Source: Diplocarpon mali
Lineage: Eukaryota > Ascomycota > Leotiomycetes > Helotiales > Drepanopezizaceae
Direction: 5' to 3'
Length of the DNA: 64,000 nt
Assembly: GCA_024741835.1 (NCBI GenBank)
Contig: JAENRP010000070.1
Span: 1 to 64,000, forward strand
Shown: piece by piece, positions 49,916 through 61,454 of the stretch
Numbering within the stretch: position 1 is the first letter of the stretch
Layout: every line of letters starts with the position of its first letter
Notes under the pieces: model-generated
Database searches by the model: none
The model's input: only the letters and a program-made list of their open reading frames with translations
Told to the model about the DNA's origin: nothing
Program-made: the position numbers and the translations under genes

Positions 49916-50271
49916 GCTGAATGATACCCCCTGTGCGACCACACGCTCTCTCGGGCCCATGGATTGTTACTTCTGGTGCCAGAGGATTGTTCGCAGCATG
50001 GGCGGGCCAACTGAGAGGTGTTTGTCGGCGTACACGTCGAGCGGATTTTGAATCCGGGTTTGTCCAACGGTATACGACTGACTACCACCTATTTGCCTAT
50101 CCCCAGGGTCGCAAACTAGGCCGGCAGCATTTCATCTTTCCGCACGTATATGAGCTCTTATTTCCATCTCCTCGGTCTCTTCAGCCTCGAGCCACACTCT
50201 GACAAGCTCAGCATCCCAGGGAAGCCAACATTGTCCATCTAGAACAGACAAGACGCGTTCCGTCTGTCAAG

Positions 50272-51449
50272 ATGCGTACGAATCATGTGCCTGTGAGCCA
50301 GACGTGTAAGCCCTGGCCAGCATATTTCCTCGTCCGCACCACCGGCGAAGTAGTGCCCCTCATCGCCGTGGACGAGCTCCCTACCGGCACGAACCTCGTC
50401 GGCGTCCCTCGCTCGCTTGACCTGGAGGACACGATCGGCATGCTCAACCTGGGCTTGCAACGAAGCAGCGGTGCATTCTACCAGCTGGTCTCGGCCCACG
50501 AAGTCAAGAGCCAAGCGGTGGTTGCCAGTACCGGTAAAGTCGTCAAGTAAGGCCTCTCCACCACAGAAGGGTGCGTCCTCGCCTAACAATCTAAAGTAAG
50601 CAAACGACGAAACTCCTCAGCCCACCCTCAACCCCCGACCGCAACCACACGCACCCGCCGACTACAACTCCAGCCAGCACGCCTCCTACCACCCCCAAGG
50701 CGCCGCTCATCCATCCCGCGCACCCGCGCACCCGCGCAAGCTCCTTCTCGCTCTCTTCCCCGGCCATACCAGCATCAGCATCAGCACCAGCACCAGCACC
50801 AGCACCAGCACCAGCACCAGCATCCCAGACCCAGCTCTGTCGCCACTGGTGCCACCACGGTATGTGCAAATGGGGCCAGCAATGTCGCTATCGCCACATC
50901 ATGCCAATGTCGACCAGCGGGCTGCAGGAAGTCGGACTCGGGGACTGGCCGCTGTGGTTCAGGCGTCTGAATCCGGGGTATTTCGCTGCTGAGAATTCGC
51001 ACCCGACCTCCAACAATACCCGTGCAGGCGGCAGAGATGCAAGGGTTATGCGACAAAGCGTGAAAGCGTGTATGAGCGCTGGCGGTAACGGGGTAGCTTG
51101 CTGTGGGGTCTTGAATGGACCTGGTGGTGGTCGAGAAAGAGCTCGGCCGAGGGAAATACATGGATTGAGGGAGAGATCTGTGAGAGATCGGGCTGAGCGG
51201 GGCGGTTTCAGGGTGGTGAGGAATGAGGAGTTGGGAGGGCAGATTATTGCCCGACTGAGGACTATGAAAGGGGAGCAGCCGGCGAAGGGAGCTGACAAGG
51301 AGCGAGGCGAGAGGGGACTGAGTAGTAATTCTTTGATTGAGAGGGCTGCAGTCCGGGATACGAAAAATTGGGAGGAGGAGAGTGAGGGCAGCGGACAGAG
51401 TGAACAAGGTCAGGAGAAGGGGGAGGCTGGGAAGTTGGTTGATGTGTAG
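50272..51449 (+). CDS. CCCH zinc-finger protein of unknown role
   Basis: Exons 50272-50546 and 50597-51449 (50-bp intron with a CTAAC branch site) give 375 residues. The N-terminal 90 residues form a compact conserved module (PAYFLVRTTGEVVPLIAVDE...GMLNLGLQ) without a name I know. A Pro/Thr/Ser linker follows with an Ala-Pro repeat at about 155-166, then one C-x8-C-x5-C-x3-H finger at C173, C182, C188, H192 (CRHWCHHGMCKWGQQCRYRH), then a charged disordered tail. CCCH fingers usually bind RNA; the function here is only inferred. The intron is needed: without it, exon 1 stops at once. Confidence 0.8.
50769..50822. repeat. (CAGCAC)n hexanucleotide repeat inside the CCCH gene
   Basis: Tandem GCATCA and GCACCA hexamers encode an Ala-Ser and Ala-Pro repeat just before the zinc finger. 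In-frame length changes would alter only linker length. Confidence 0.9.
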
Positions 51450-51766
51450 ACGGCACGTGGGAGACGGAAACAGGAGCAATGTCGCTGAAAAATCTGCAAC
51501 GGTTCTGCGTTGAGATGTTAGTAGTTTGATCGTGTAGAAAGAATAAAATGCCCATACCTCTAATGGCGCAGAAAACAGCCCGAGATTTGTGTCTATAGAA
51601 ACGATGAGTAGTGCTGTCGGTCAGGTTCCCTACACATAACATAACAGCATGAGGACCTTCAAATGCCTTAGTTCCTGGTCGTAAATTTCGCTTGAGCCAA
51701 CGCCAAAAAAAAAACCACCTCCCCAGACTGCTGCCAATACTGTAGCCCATCCTGTAGTAGTTGAAT

Positions 51767-52937
51767 CTAATCCTGCTGCATTCCTACCAGGAGCTGTGCG
51801 GCATCTCGCTGGTTCTCAAGTGGTCGTACCATAGGACTCGGTGAAGACGGCGTAATCATGGTCCCTCGAGGCGATCTGGCACCGGCCTCGGCCTTCAGAG
51901 CCGCGGCTTTAATCATGTCCGCAGTTGGCAACTCCACAGTTCCGGCCATCACCATACGCCTCCTCTGGTGCCAGGCGATATCAACATCTTGTACATGGTC
52001 GAGCAGAATCTCTTTCTCAAGCCACTCATTCTTCCGCATTTCCTCCATTTCTTCGCCTTGCCCTTTCAGCTTCTCCGCCTCCTCTTCTGCCCACTCAATC
52101 TGTTTCCGCAAGAGGTAATACAGCTCTTTCGGGCCCCTGGCTTCTTCCTCTGCAGTAAATCCAAGCTCGGCGGGGTATGACGATGTCCAACCAGGAGCAC
52201 CAGGAGGGCTATGGCCATTAGCATTACCGTTCTCATGTGAATTTCCGGGGAGATGCCCATCAGACTGGGTGCGCTCTCCTTTGTGGTTCGTCTTCATGCG
52301 CTGAGACTTCTGCGCTGCAGACATTGATTTGGGAATTGGATCTGAAGGGCGCAAAGCCTCGGTCTCGTGTACAGTCCGGTGGTGTTTAGCGAGAGCATCT
52401 GAACGCGTAAACGCGCGATCACACTCTGCGTACATTTTAGCTCCAGAATCACGATTGTAGGAAGTGCATACCGGGTAATGTGCAATAGAAAGGCTTCTCC
52501 CTCGTATGGCTTCTCATATGCGCCTTCAGGGCGTACGCGCTCGCGTGTGTCTTATCTATCCTCACGCAGTCCGACCACTCGCAAACGTAGTGCTTCCCTC
52601 TTGTCTCGATATGTTCGTTATGGATATGCTCGACCAGCTTGTCCATGTTACCCAGGTCCTCCGCATGGCAGCCTCTCCAAGTGCAAATCGTGACCTGCTC
52701 GTGGATATCGTCGTCCTCCCACCGGTTACTGGGCGAGTTGGGCACGTCGCCGGAGCTGTCGGAGCTGATTGACATGACATCGTCAGGCTTGACCAGCGAC
52801 GTCGTGTAGGATTCCTCTAACTTCTGGCGTTTGGCTGGAGGCATTTCAGGTGCTGTTCCTTGCTCAGGGTCTTCAGAATCGAATTCGGTGGTGTCGAGAT
52901 CCGACAGCGGCGATTGAGGGGATGAATCATCTTCCAT
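51767..52937 (-). CDS. C2H2 zinc-finger protein (possibly Iec1-like)
   Basis: Exons 52472-52937 and 51767-52425 (46-bp intron) encode 374 residues. Three C2H2 fingers lie at about 84-175: a first of type C-TWRG-C...H-IHNE-H, a second starting YVCEWSDC, and a third CTLPECDRAFTRSDALAKH whose second cysteine is only formed by splicing. An acidic N-terminus and a C-terminal glutamate-rich coiled coil (KQIEWAEEEAEKLKGQGEEM) flank the fingers. The combination of unusual first finger, DRAFTRSDALAKH and coiled coil resembles Iec1, a fungal INO80 chromatin-remodelling subunit. That match is from memory of the pattern, so a generic transcription-factor call is the fallback. Confidence 0.8.
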
Positions 52938-54197
52938 GGTGCCTGATTGTTTCGATTATATAATTGAGTTGCTGGACGGCTGTTTCGCGGGCGACTTGTT
53001 GCTGTAGTTTTACTCACATACCTAGTAGCTTGCTTCGAGTCGCGGCTGCGGAAAAACGTTATGCCAGGAAGCTATATAGTCGCATAAAATCCCATCACAT
53101 TAACCGCCCTTTTCCTTGGACATCAACAGCTCAAGAGCGAGATGTGATTCCGTTACTCTGGTAAGTCATTATCACTTTTCATACTCCTCTCCTCCAGCAC
53201 TCCCTTGCTATGATGATTGCTGTTCTGCAATTCGTAATCGCAGGCTTCGGCCTGCTGTATGCCGACGAATAAACACGTTACACATTCTCTGAGCACGTTC
53301 ATCTACTGTCTGAATATTCAGTCTTCTTCAAATGGCTCAATAACTGACCTATATCCAAGGATTCCTGCCGTGCTCCTAAAAGTCTTAATATCTACGCCAT
53401 CCGCTTAAATTTTCCTTGTGCGTCAAGGATGATATGATACCGAGCCCGTAAGGCGGTTATCCCATGCAGACAGTTGAGTAATGCCCACTATCGTATGTAT
53501 CAATGAAATCCCCAGTTTCTCCAAGTGGACGACGACTATATCTGTCAGGCAGGAGGAGGAGTTCAATATACTTCATATGCTTGCCCTTGCCTGGCCACGC
53601 GCCCCTTTGGTGGCATATGCTATGTCACTACTGTGTCGACTTCCTTGAGCATAAGCTTCAGTCATGCATGCTTGGAATAGAACTAAGGAATTCATGTTAC
53701 TTTGCTCGTACTGGGAAGCCTGGCTTTCTTCCTAGAATATAATTGCCTTAAGTAGTCCGCCCTCCCAAGCCATCGTATCGAGAGTAGACAGAACCGCACT
53801 GGGACTCGCCGTTCCCAGTCGTCTTTCGTCATGGTGAACTGATTGAATCTCTTCCTTCACAGGTCTGCTGCTTCATTTCCATCAAGGATGGGCGTAAAGT
53901 CCAAGCAGCCTGCATCTTTTCTGTCACATCAACAAGTATAGACTTTCATCAGTTATGAGTTGTTGACGCGCGTGTGAATTCATCTCTCTGAACTTGGTAA
54001 GCCGGACAGTTGGCTGCGACGATCATAACTACGCAGCCTGATACTGTATGCCAGAGGCTTTATGGCAGAAAACAAGTATTGACTGCCACAAAATCCGAAC
54101 CGCTGGCATCACAATAGCTTCACCCAAGACCGAGCTGGTGAGCTCCAAGTTCTGAGGAAGGTTCTTCAGCGTAACTCAGTAATACCAGCGAATTGCA
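52938..54197. other. Intergenic region, no gene seen
   Basis: 1.26 kb with only short open frames. The first few hundred bases should hold the promoter of the C2H2 gene. Confidence 0.5.
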
Positions 54198-55041
54198 TCA
54201 ATTGACATGAAACCGGGGAAGAGCATTAAAATCTGAAGCTGAGGCCATGTCGAAAACTGTGGCGAGTTGGATCAGGCCCCCGAGACGGGTCAGGGTTCCT
54301 GTGCCGCCGAGGTCCTGGTGTCGGCTGGGAGACGCGGTGTTCGTATGTTTTTCCAAGTCGGAAGATATCACATCACGGTAGGTGAGAGCAGCAGAGCCGA
54401 GGGCAACGTTTTGGAAATCATCTGGAAAGGGAACGGACTGTGGAAGGCTCACATCACAACTTCAGCGACATTCTCGGCTTGCTCGACTGGCGCCTCATGT
54501 AACTTCAACCGGCCAAGGGCGAGGAACCAGCCGTAGAACTCGACGGAGAGGAGCGTGGCGGTGATGTTCTCGTCCATTGTTCCGATGTCGTGTAGTAGGT
54601 ACGCGAGGATGTGGGTTTCGCTGAAGCCGAGCGTGGACCATGATGGGAGGGCTTGAGTGAGGATTGCTTGTCCTAGTTATTGTTCAGCAGCAGCAGCTGT
54701 TCACAGTACTTATTGTCAATTCGAGACTGGGGCTTTGGGGGTGGAGACTGACCTCAGCATGGGATGGGTAGGCGAGGGGCCGCACCGTAGTAATAGACTC
54801 GCATGCTATGGTTACATGTCTCGATAGCGAGCCCCTTCTTCGCATACTCATTCACAGCGTTCGCGCGAGGCGAGTCTGGGAGTGTGATTGAAGAGACAGG
54901 AATAGGTCTCGCGGGTGAGGCAGACGCGAGGGACTCCGAGAGCAGGGGGGAGAGTTTGCGGGGAATGGCTATCCGGCCGTACTTGGAGATGACGAGGTTA
55001 CTCGCGTTAAGGTCGGGTGAATGGATTTCGAGCTGAGAGTC
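54198..55041 (-). pseudogene. Truncated cyanamide hydratase (Ddi2-type HD-domain protein)
   Basis: Three spliceable blocks: about 54786-55041, 54453-54672 and 54198-54324, with introns of 113 and 128 bp that keep phase. They reproduce most of the fungal cyanamide hydratase/HD-domain family: CNHSMRVYYYG, ILAYLLHDIGTMDENITATL, EFYGWFLAL, then IRHQDLGGTGTLTRLGGLIQ and LATVFD. The metal-binding His and His-Asp residues are intact. The N-terminal block has no in-frame ATG before a stop, and the protein ends 14 residues after VFD, losing the usual last 60-70 residues. Family members convert cyanamide to urea or act on related nitriles. I call it a pseudogene, but an unseen exon at either end cannot be excluded. 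Confidence 0.7.
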
Positions 55042-55791
55042 TCTGTATCATACTGCCACTGCAGGAAGAAAATCGTCGGTGGCAATACTACCGTGATAAG
55101 TAGTTCAAGTTGAGCCCAATATCAACATATCAACACCACCCAGTCGCCGGGCCCCTAGACCGCGGGCGAGAGATTCGGCTGCACTGTGATTGCCAACCCT
55201 GCAGAAGATACTGCGTGGATCAGTCTCCGGTAAACCTCCAGATTCGTGCATCTCCACGGGGGGAGGGAACCCCGGGGCCCCTTGCGACTTCGTGCGTCGG
55301 CGGCGAGGCGCTCCTATTACCGAGCTTGACTAGTAAATACGCAGGACAGCAACGATGCCGCGATTAGCTGCTTGTGCGATACGTGTGGGCGGGATTGCTG
55401 ACTGTGTTGTTTTGATGCACGAGTTGCTAAGCGAGAGTTGGTGTTTTTGCGGTGCGGACGGGCTTGCTGTCTGTCACCTTCACATTCGATATGACTGCGC
55501 GACTCGAGGCATGCCTATCTTTGAGAAAGTAATGATTCCAGTTGGCTCTTCTCCATGGTATACGGCCAGGCTATTGGAAGTGGCACGCTTTTGGCCCTGG
55601 GATTTATTATTTGGCTTTAGTGCTCGGTTGAAATGCAGAGCAGGTAGATACACTGTCTCTATGATGGCAGGAAAGTTTGTCACCTTCCACAAAGCACTGC
55701 AGGTTTTATCTGATCATATCATGACTCAAAAATCTCGAGATCGGGACTAGAAAACGATTCTAGTCCTACAGAGACTGTTTATCGTCCCTCT
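55042..55791. other. Intergenic region, no gene seen
   Basis: 750 bp. A 131-codon plus-strand frame (55355-55750) has no recognisable domain and is not called. Confidence 0.45.
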
Positions 55792-57337
55792 TCATCTACC
55801 AAAGGCAAATGGGCACCCAGCCGGCCTCTCCGCTTCCAATTTCTCTTCCCACGTCTTCATTTCCTCCGTACCGCGATTCTTCATGCCTTTCGGGCCGACT
55901 TCCTCGAACTTGTACCCTTCAGGTATGTACAGGTCGCCTTTCGAGCCCGGGACGTCGCCGCCAGATGCCCACACGAACCAGCCTTCGGGCCCCCAGCGAC
56001 TGAGAAAAGTTGGTTTATCTATGTGGATTTGATTAGCAGTCTACGAATTAGAAAGAGTGAGGGGGAAGGGAGACCCACTGTAGAAAGGATGAGCCTGGTA
56101 TCGATTGGTGTGATACCGCCCAGTTTTCGGATCCGGCGTATCGCTCAGCTCACGCACTCTCATGAACTCTGGTCGCGGAAGGGCCAAATATCTAAGGAAA
56201 AAGCGACGCATTCCAAACACCGCATTTACGAATTGGAAATAAGTAGCAGGAGGCGTCGGGTGCCTGCGTATCGCCGTCAGTCGGACTGTTCACTCATCTG
56301 GGTAAAGTAAGGGGAAGACTGACATCATGGCAGCCCTCAACCTTTCTCCCATCAAGACGCCAACCATATGCTTCCCCGCTGCCTTGAAATTTTGCGGAAG
56401 ATAGAAGAGCAAGAGCGGGATTAACTCATCAGCCGTGATCTTGTTTGGCGTTGCCGCCATCATAAAGTCTCTCTCATAGCCCTCCGCCCACATCTTAATA
56501 TCCTCGTAAAAGGCAATCCCATCCTCCCACTCGCTCTTCGCCAGGGCGCCATCGTACACAATCCCCATCGCATCACCGATGCTCTTCCAAAAGGTCCCGA
56601 TAGCACAGATCTCCATGTCGTTCATAGCCCGCCACTCATATCTCTCGACCCAGGAGATGGGCTCGGTGATGAACACGGACAGCGTGTAGAGCAGATCCGA
56701 GTTGGAGATCTTGCCTGCTTTTTGGTACCGGCTGTGGATGTAGTTCATGCGGGCCAGGGCCTTGATCACGCGCGGGGATTTGGGATGGTGCCCGACGAAT
56801 TCTTGGATGAGGACCCCTGTGTCGGCGTACCGCTTGCTGGCGTTTTCTGGTGTGCTGAACTCTCTGGTTGCTACCAACAGTCCCGAGATGGTGGGGATGC
56901 CATACGTCTATCGCCATCCCATCAGATTACTTGAAGTCGCTTTGGCAGCATGAATCCTGCGATTTGTTACACATACCTTGAACAACGCAAACCTATCCCC
57001 GTGCTCAGCGCCTGGTCTTCCACAATCTCGTCCGAGTAGAGCCCAAACTCGGAAAGCAAATCAAAGCATGAGAGGAGGAGAATACGTACTGAACACTGGT
57101 AAAATATAACTTTGGAAATTCCAGCTCAGCTAGATACGCGATGATCTCCTGAGCTTCCACGTTACTCATCTTTTTCATGGCTTCCCGGTCCGTGAAGCCG
57201 TACTTCTTCAGTTTGGCATCGCGGCGCTGGTACCGCAAAGCAGAACAGAGGACTACATATGTAAGGAGGCTGGCGATTAAGAGTGGGATTGTACTGAAGT
57301 TGATACTGAGTGGAGGGGAGGGCAAAGAGAAAGGCAT
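55792..57337 (-). CDS. ER-bound oxygenase of the MpaB family
   Basis: Five exons: 57090-57337, 56977-56992 (16 nt), 56324-56907, 56079-56263 and 55792-56018; introns 97, 69, 60 and 60 bp. The product has 419 residues; an in-frame ATG at 57424 would add 29. One membrane anchor lies at about 15-33 (IPLLIASLLTYVVLCSAL). The catalytic region has FALFKTYGIPTISGLL, ENASKRYADTGVLIQEF, ARMNYIHSRYQKAGKIS and DLLYTLSVFITEPISW, all typical of fungal MpaB-like oxygenases. MpaB' cleaves a farnesyl side chain in mycophenolic acid synthesis; most relatives have unknown substrates. No other biosynthetic-cluster genes (polyketide synthase, prenyltransferase) are nearby, so the natural role is open. The third intron uses a GTCAGT donor. 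Confidence 0.9.
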
Positions 57338-58425
57338 GTTTGTCTTGACAAGAACGTTCGGATGTGGTGATGTAGGCGTCGAGTGTTTCGAGGTCAGATG
57401 AGAGCTCTTCGGTGTACTGTGCATGTGTAGTATAGATGAGGAATTTCCCGCCCTTCAGGTTTGGACTTGAGACTTAGCGGGCATCAAGCGAGTAGGTCGC
57501 GTAGCTGTCGAGTGCCGATATTTTGCTTACAAGCATCACAAGGAAAGTCGAATGGAGGCTCAGGAGACACGATCGGAGCGAGCTTGCGAAGTTATATGTT
57601 ACATTGGAAAACCCCCTTTCATCCCTTAAATGGGTGCAAAGGGATATGTATGGCTTTGATTTACGAGGTTGGCGCAGGCCTCGCATTAGCTGTATATAAA
57701 CTGCGCGCGGCGAACTTGGCGACGAACGCGGCAGAATACGAGTCCTAAATTACTACGGAAGTAGATCGACTCCATCCTCCCACCCCTTTCTGGATGTTCA
57801 AACGTACGAATATCATGGCAAGACTGGAGCCGAACTGGAGCCTCCCTCGTGAGTAGGTCCACAAGTATAATACTCCCTTCATTCTTCTCCCCAGACACGA
57901 AGGGTTAAACCTGAACTAACTACTCCTCAATCCCCACTCTCAAGGGCAATGACCACTCGGAGCACGACCTTTGAAGTTTTGGCTCTGAAACAATATCTTA
58001 AAGCTTAAATCCTAAGAGCTTACTTCGTAGTGCATCACAAAGTATACACTATTATGGTTATCTTGGCTCTAAATTTGTTCTAGAGTTCTTCCATCAGCCA
58101 AGTAAGTGAAACATACTTTCATAAACAAGACTACAAGCCACAGTAGTAATCGTCGGTTTCCGAGTAGTTCATTACTCATACAGTAGGGATTGATGAGTGG
58201 TGTTTTCACCTATGCTGTCTTCGAAACTATAAAAAGTAGGGAGTCACGAAGACATCTGCTTATATCAAGTCCCTGCCGCTATACTCACCTCAGCCCTCGT
58301 ATAGATGAGATTCTAGCTTTTCCTTGGCATAATCCACAAAGTACGGGCAATTGACTACTCATGAATAATACTTCAGTCTTCGCCCAAAGGTATACTCGCA
58401 ACATTCCGCTGGGGGGACTGTAGTA

Positions 58426-58538
58426 CCTTGTCGCAGGCCAAACAAACCCTATATTAGCATATGTTCAAGGGTGCTTTCTACAAGTTGGCAAAATAGATAT
58501 ACTTTCGAAGCATAGTGTTGATTCGGCCTGCGAAAAAG
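58426..58538. mobile_element. MITE copy 3
   Basis: A 113-bp element with left end CCTTGTCGCAGGCCAAACA and right end TCGGCCTGCGAAAAAG. TA precedes it (58424-58425) and TG follows, a one-base change from the expected TA. It lies 125 bp before dispersed repeat copy B. Confidence 0.78.
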
Positions 58539-58662
58539 TGTGGGAGGGTTATATAACTCCATTATCACGATTAACTACACTATTACTGAAGTCAGCACAG
58601 ATCTTAGAAGTGGACAGGTAGGGCAAACCAAACTCTATATCAATAACTGGGTTCTTAGGGAG

Positions 58663-59324
58663 ACGACGACTCAACACCTGTACGTAGTATCTCCTACGAC
58701 TCTGCAGATTCTTTGGATTCCTTTTAAAGAATCTGCAGGGCCGAGATTGAGTCATTTCAACTGTGAAATAATCGAACCCCATGTCGAATAAAGCTAGCAC
58801 TTTTCGGAAGCTTTAGAAAAAAAAAATCTACCTCTTCTATAAATACCCTCTACTTTCGACCATTATATACGTACTTGATGATTTTTAAGTATATACCAAT
58901 AGTCAAGGGAAAGGCCTAATAAAGGATTTAAAGGGGAAAAGGGCGGGTTATGGTATAAAAGGAAGAGGAAGAGAAGGAAAAAGATACCTTTCGATAATTT
59001 TATCCAAAGTCGATGAAAAGAGTCATAATCGAGAGCCGCCGCCGTCTCGCAAGATGCTCGATAGAATTTAATAAATAGCCGCTTTCGGCGTAAAGGGCTT
59101 GTCTTAGGATAGAGACCCTAAGGCGACTCTATCAAGGCACCTTTTAAGAACGTACTCGCCTAAGACCTAGAAGAAAGAATTATCGACCAAGTTATTGGTT
59201 AGACTCTTTTTAAGGAATTAGGAATCATAGATTTGCTAAGCTATGTTGTAGAGATATAAAGAGTTTTTATACCAGTATCTCCTTATATGAATATGGTATA
59301 GCGTCTTCCGCTTATGCCATATAG
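58663..59324. repeat. Degenerate dispersed repeat, copy B
   Basis: Co-linear with copy A (32838-33790), sharing CGACTCAACACCTGTACG, CTCTGCAGAT...GCAGGGCCGAGATTGA, CCCTCTACTTTCGACC, AATAAATAGCCGCTT, AAGAACGTACTCGCCTAAGA and TTTTTATACCAGTATCTCC. Most differences look like A/T-for-G/C transitions. Confidence 0.72.
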
Positions 59325-60368
59325 GTTGGAAATAATAATGTATATAAAAGGAAGAAACACTGTATCAGTATCAGGATCAGGGGAGATTCACTCTGGTATG
59401 CTGTATTTGCAAGGCCAGATATACTCCCAATAGGTATTTATTTAATCTGCACCAAAGACTACTCTTACCAATTAGCAAGATTATGAAATGCAGCTATCAG
59501 GTAGAATAACTCTATCCTCATTGCACTCTCTTCGGGACTATATAATGTCGCGTTAGTAATCAACGGCACTTTCGCATGAAACACACTCTGTCAAGCTCGC
59601 TGTCGTGCTCATGACGTACGATGCTTGCCATTTCCACCAGTCTATGAGATATTTCCCGGAAGAAGCTGCCGAGGGTCAGAAAAGAATACCTGGCTTGGAT
59701 CTCTAACCGATAACCTTGGTAGGAATTCAGCGTGCGGGGTAATGCTGATCTACACTATGTACAATCATGGATGCATAGTAAGAGTCGCTGGTGGAGACGG
59801 ATGTCCCAGAATATGTACGGAGCGGTGGAAGGTTGTTCCGACATGGCAGTCTAGTGATTTATAAATAAAGAAGTTCACGCAAAGTTACCTGACTCCTCGA
59901 AAGGTCCGGAGAGGGAATAGACAGATACCGCCCTGTCTTAGTAGGAAGTACAAATCCGTTAGGCTGATCAATCTGTGGAAGAAAGGAAGAAGAGAGGTGG
60001 ACCGGCGCTTCATCTCTTGACATTGTGATGATGCCGGCATTTGCGAGGTGAAGGGACTATATTGTCTCTAAGATGTGGGAACAGCCAGTGCACAGTGCCT
60101 ACCCGGCCGCCTCGGACGAAGCCAAGGGGTAGGCTTGTATATCAACAAGATATCAACAAGATGAGCTGTACTCAAGAAGGGTTTACAAACATCCAACAGC
60201 CTCCATGCAAATGTATTTCTTCATTAAATCCCACCCCTATCAGAGCCCAAGCCCGCCGATCCTCACATTTTCTACTCCGGGCCCTTTCCTACCTCTGAAA
60301 TTCATACATCGTTTGCGTTTCATGTTCGTCAACCATTACCCTTCCTCACCTCCAGCGCCACGAGATCG

Positions 60369-61454
60369 CTAGATCGCAAAACTGAACGGACTCTTCGTCA
60401 TCTCTGGACTCCTCGGACTCATCTTCACCGCGAAGAGATCGTCTTCCATATCATTCTCCCGATCCTTGGTTGGAACAAAACCACTAGCTATAGCGTCTAA
60501 CGAACTGTTGCTTTGTCGCGCCAGCACATGTTGAGGGGGAGCTTGGGCGACAGCTCGCGGCGTGCGGGAGTTGCTACCCTGGAAGAGGGAGAAGGAGGAT
60601 ACGGCTACGTCGCCGGTATCTGGAGAGAGAGGATTGAAGGATTGAGAGGGGGCTTGGCCATGGGCTGCTTATGTTAGCGTAGTCCAAACAGATTCAAAGC
60701 CGAGAGAGGATGCCGGGAGAGACGAGAGTAGAGACATACTGGTCGACGAGCACGAGCTCAATTCAGCCACGTTCGTGCCCAGTTTCAAACCCCTCAGCTT
60801 CTCCGACAACCTCCCAGGCCCGCCAGGAGATCTAGGAGTCGCCGGACGCGGATTCGCAAAGTATTGCAAATCTGGCAAGACCTTCGCCTCAACCCCGAAA
60901 TTCTCCTCGATCCACTGCTTCTCCTGAATCGCCATCTCTAAGCCCACCCCCTCCCCGTTATGCATCTCACTCTCAATCTCCTTCTGCAGCACAGATAACC
61001 TCTTCTTCGCCCACACTGTGTGCAGGACGCCCTTCCTGCCCTGCGTAGTCGCGCTGACGCCCAGCTCGGGTGGGAAGATGGCTGGCAGCGGGTTCGTCTG
61101 CATACTTTTGCCGCCCCGTTGTTGCAGCTTGATGATGCCTGGAATGTTCGAGCCCGGCGCAAGCAGGAAGTACAACCGGTGGACTCGTCCCTCGGCACCG
61201 TCTCTGGCGGACAGGACGGTCGTTTTGCCTTCCCATGATACCGACCAGTCCCCAGGGTTAGGGGAGTCGGCGTCGTTGTCCGAGTCTGCCCACTCGACCA
61301 TGAGGATCTTGGTCCCTTCGTTGCCGCGCCCGGACTCGAACTCGAAGCGCGCGAGGGCCGTAGAGGAAGAGAGTGCGGGGGCGAAGGAGGAAGATGCTGT
61401 GCTGGAAGAGACAGTGTCGGGTTCGAATGAGGGTCGGGGAGGTGAAGAGGACAT
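60369..61454 (-). CDS. Conserved fungal protein, unknown function
   Basis: Exons 60740-61454 and 60369-60664 (75-bp intron) encode 336 residues. A folded N-terminal region (about 25-190) carries ARFEFESGRGNEGTKILMVE, DWSVSWEGKTTVLSARDG, HRLYFLLAPGSNIPG, TNPLPAIFPPELG and GRKGVLHTVWAKKRL, a set I associate with an uncharacterised Pezizomycotina family. The C-terminal half is Ser/Pro-rich with SPRSP and KSPFSF motifs, possible proline-directed phosphorylation sites. There is no signal peptide or membrane segment. The first in-frame ATG (61454) is used. Splicing removes an in-frame stop and adds about 98 residues. No function is assigned. Confidence 0.75.

Larger units (their letters stand above)
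57338..60368. other. AT-rich island between MpaB-like and conserved fungal gene
   Basis: About 3 kb. It is rich in TA dinucleotides and stops, with MITE copy 3 (58426-58538) and dispersed repeat copy B (58663-59324). No gene is supportable. The first 0.4 kb is likely the MpaB-like promoter. Confidence 0.6.

Noticed and set aside
55355..55750. A 131-codon plus-strand frame
   Set aside because: No recognisable motif, and it sits between a decayed gene and the 3' end of the oxygenase gene.
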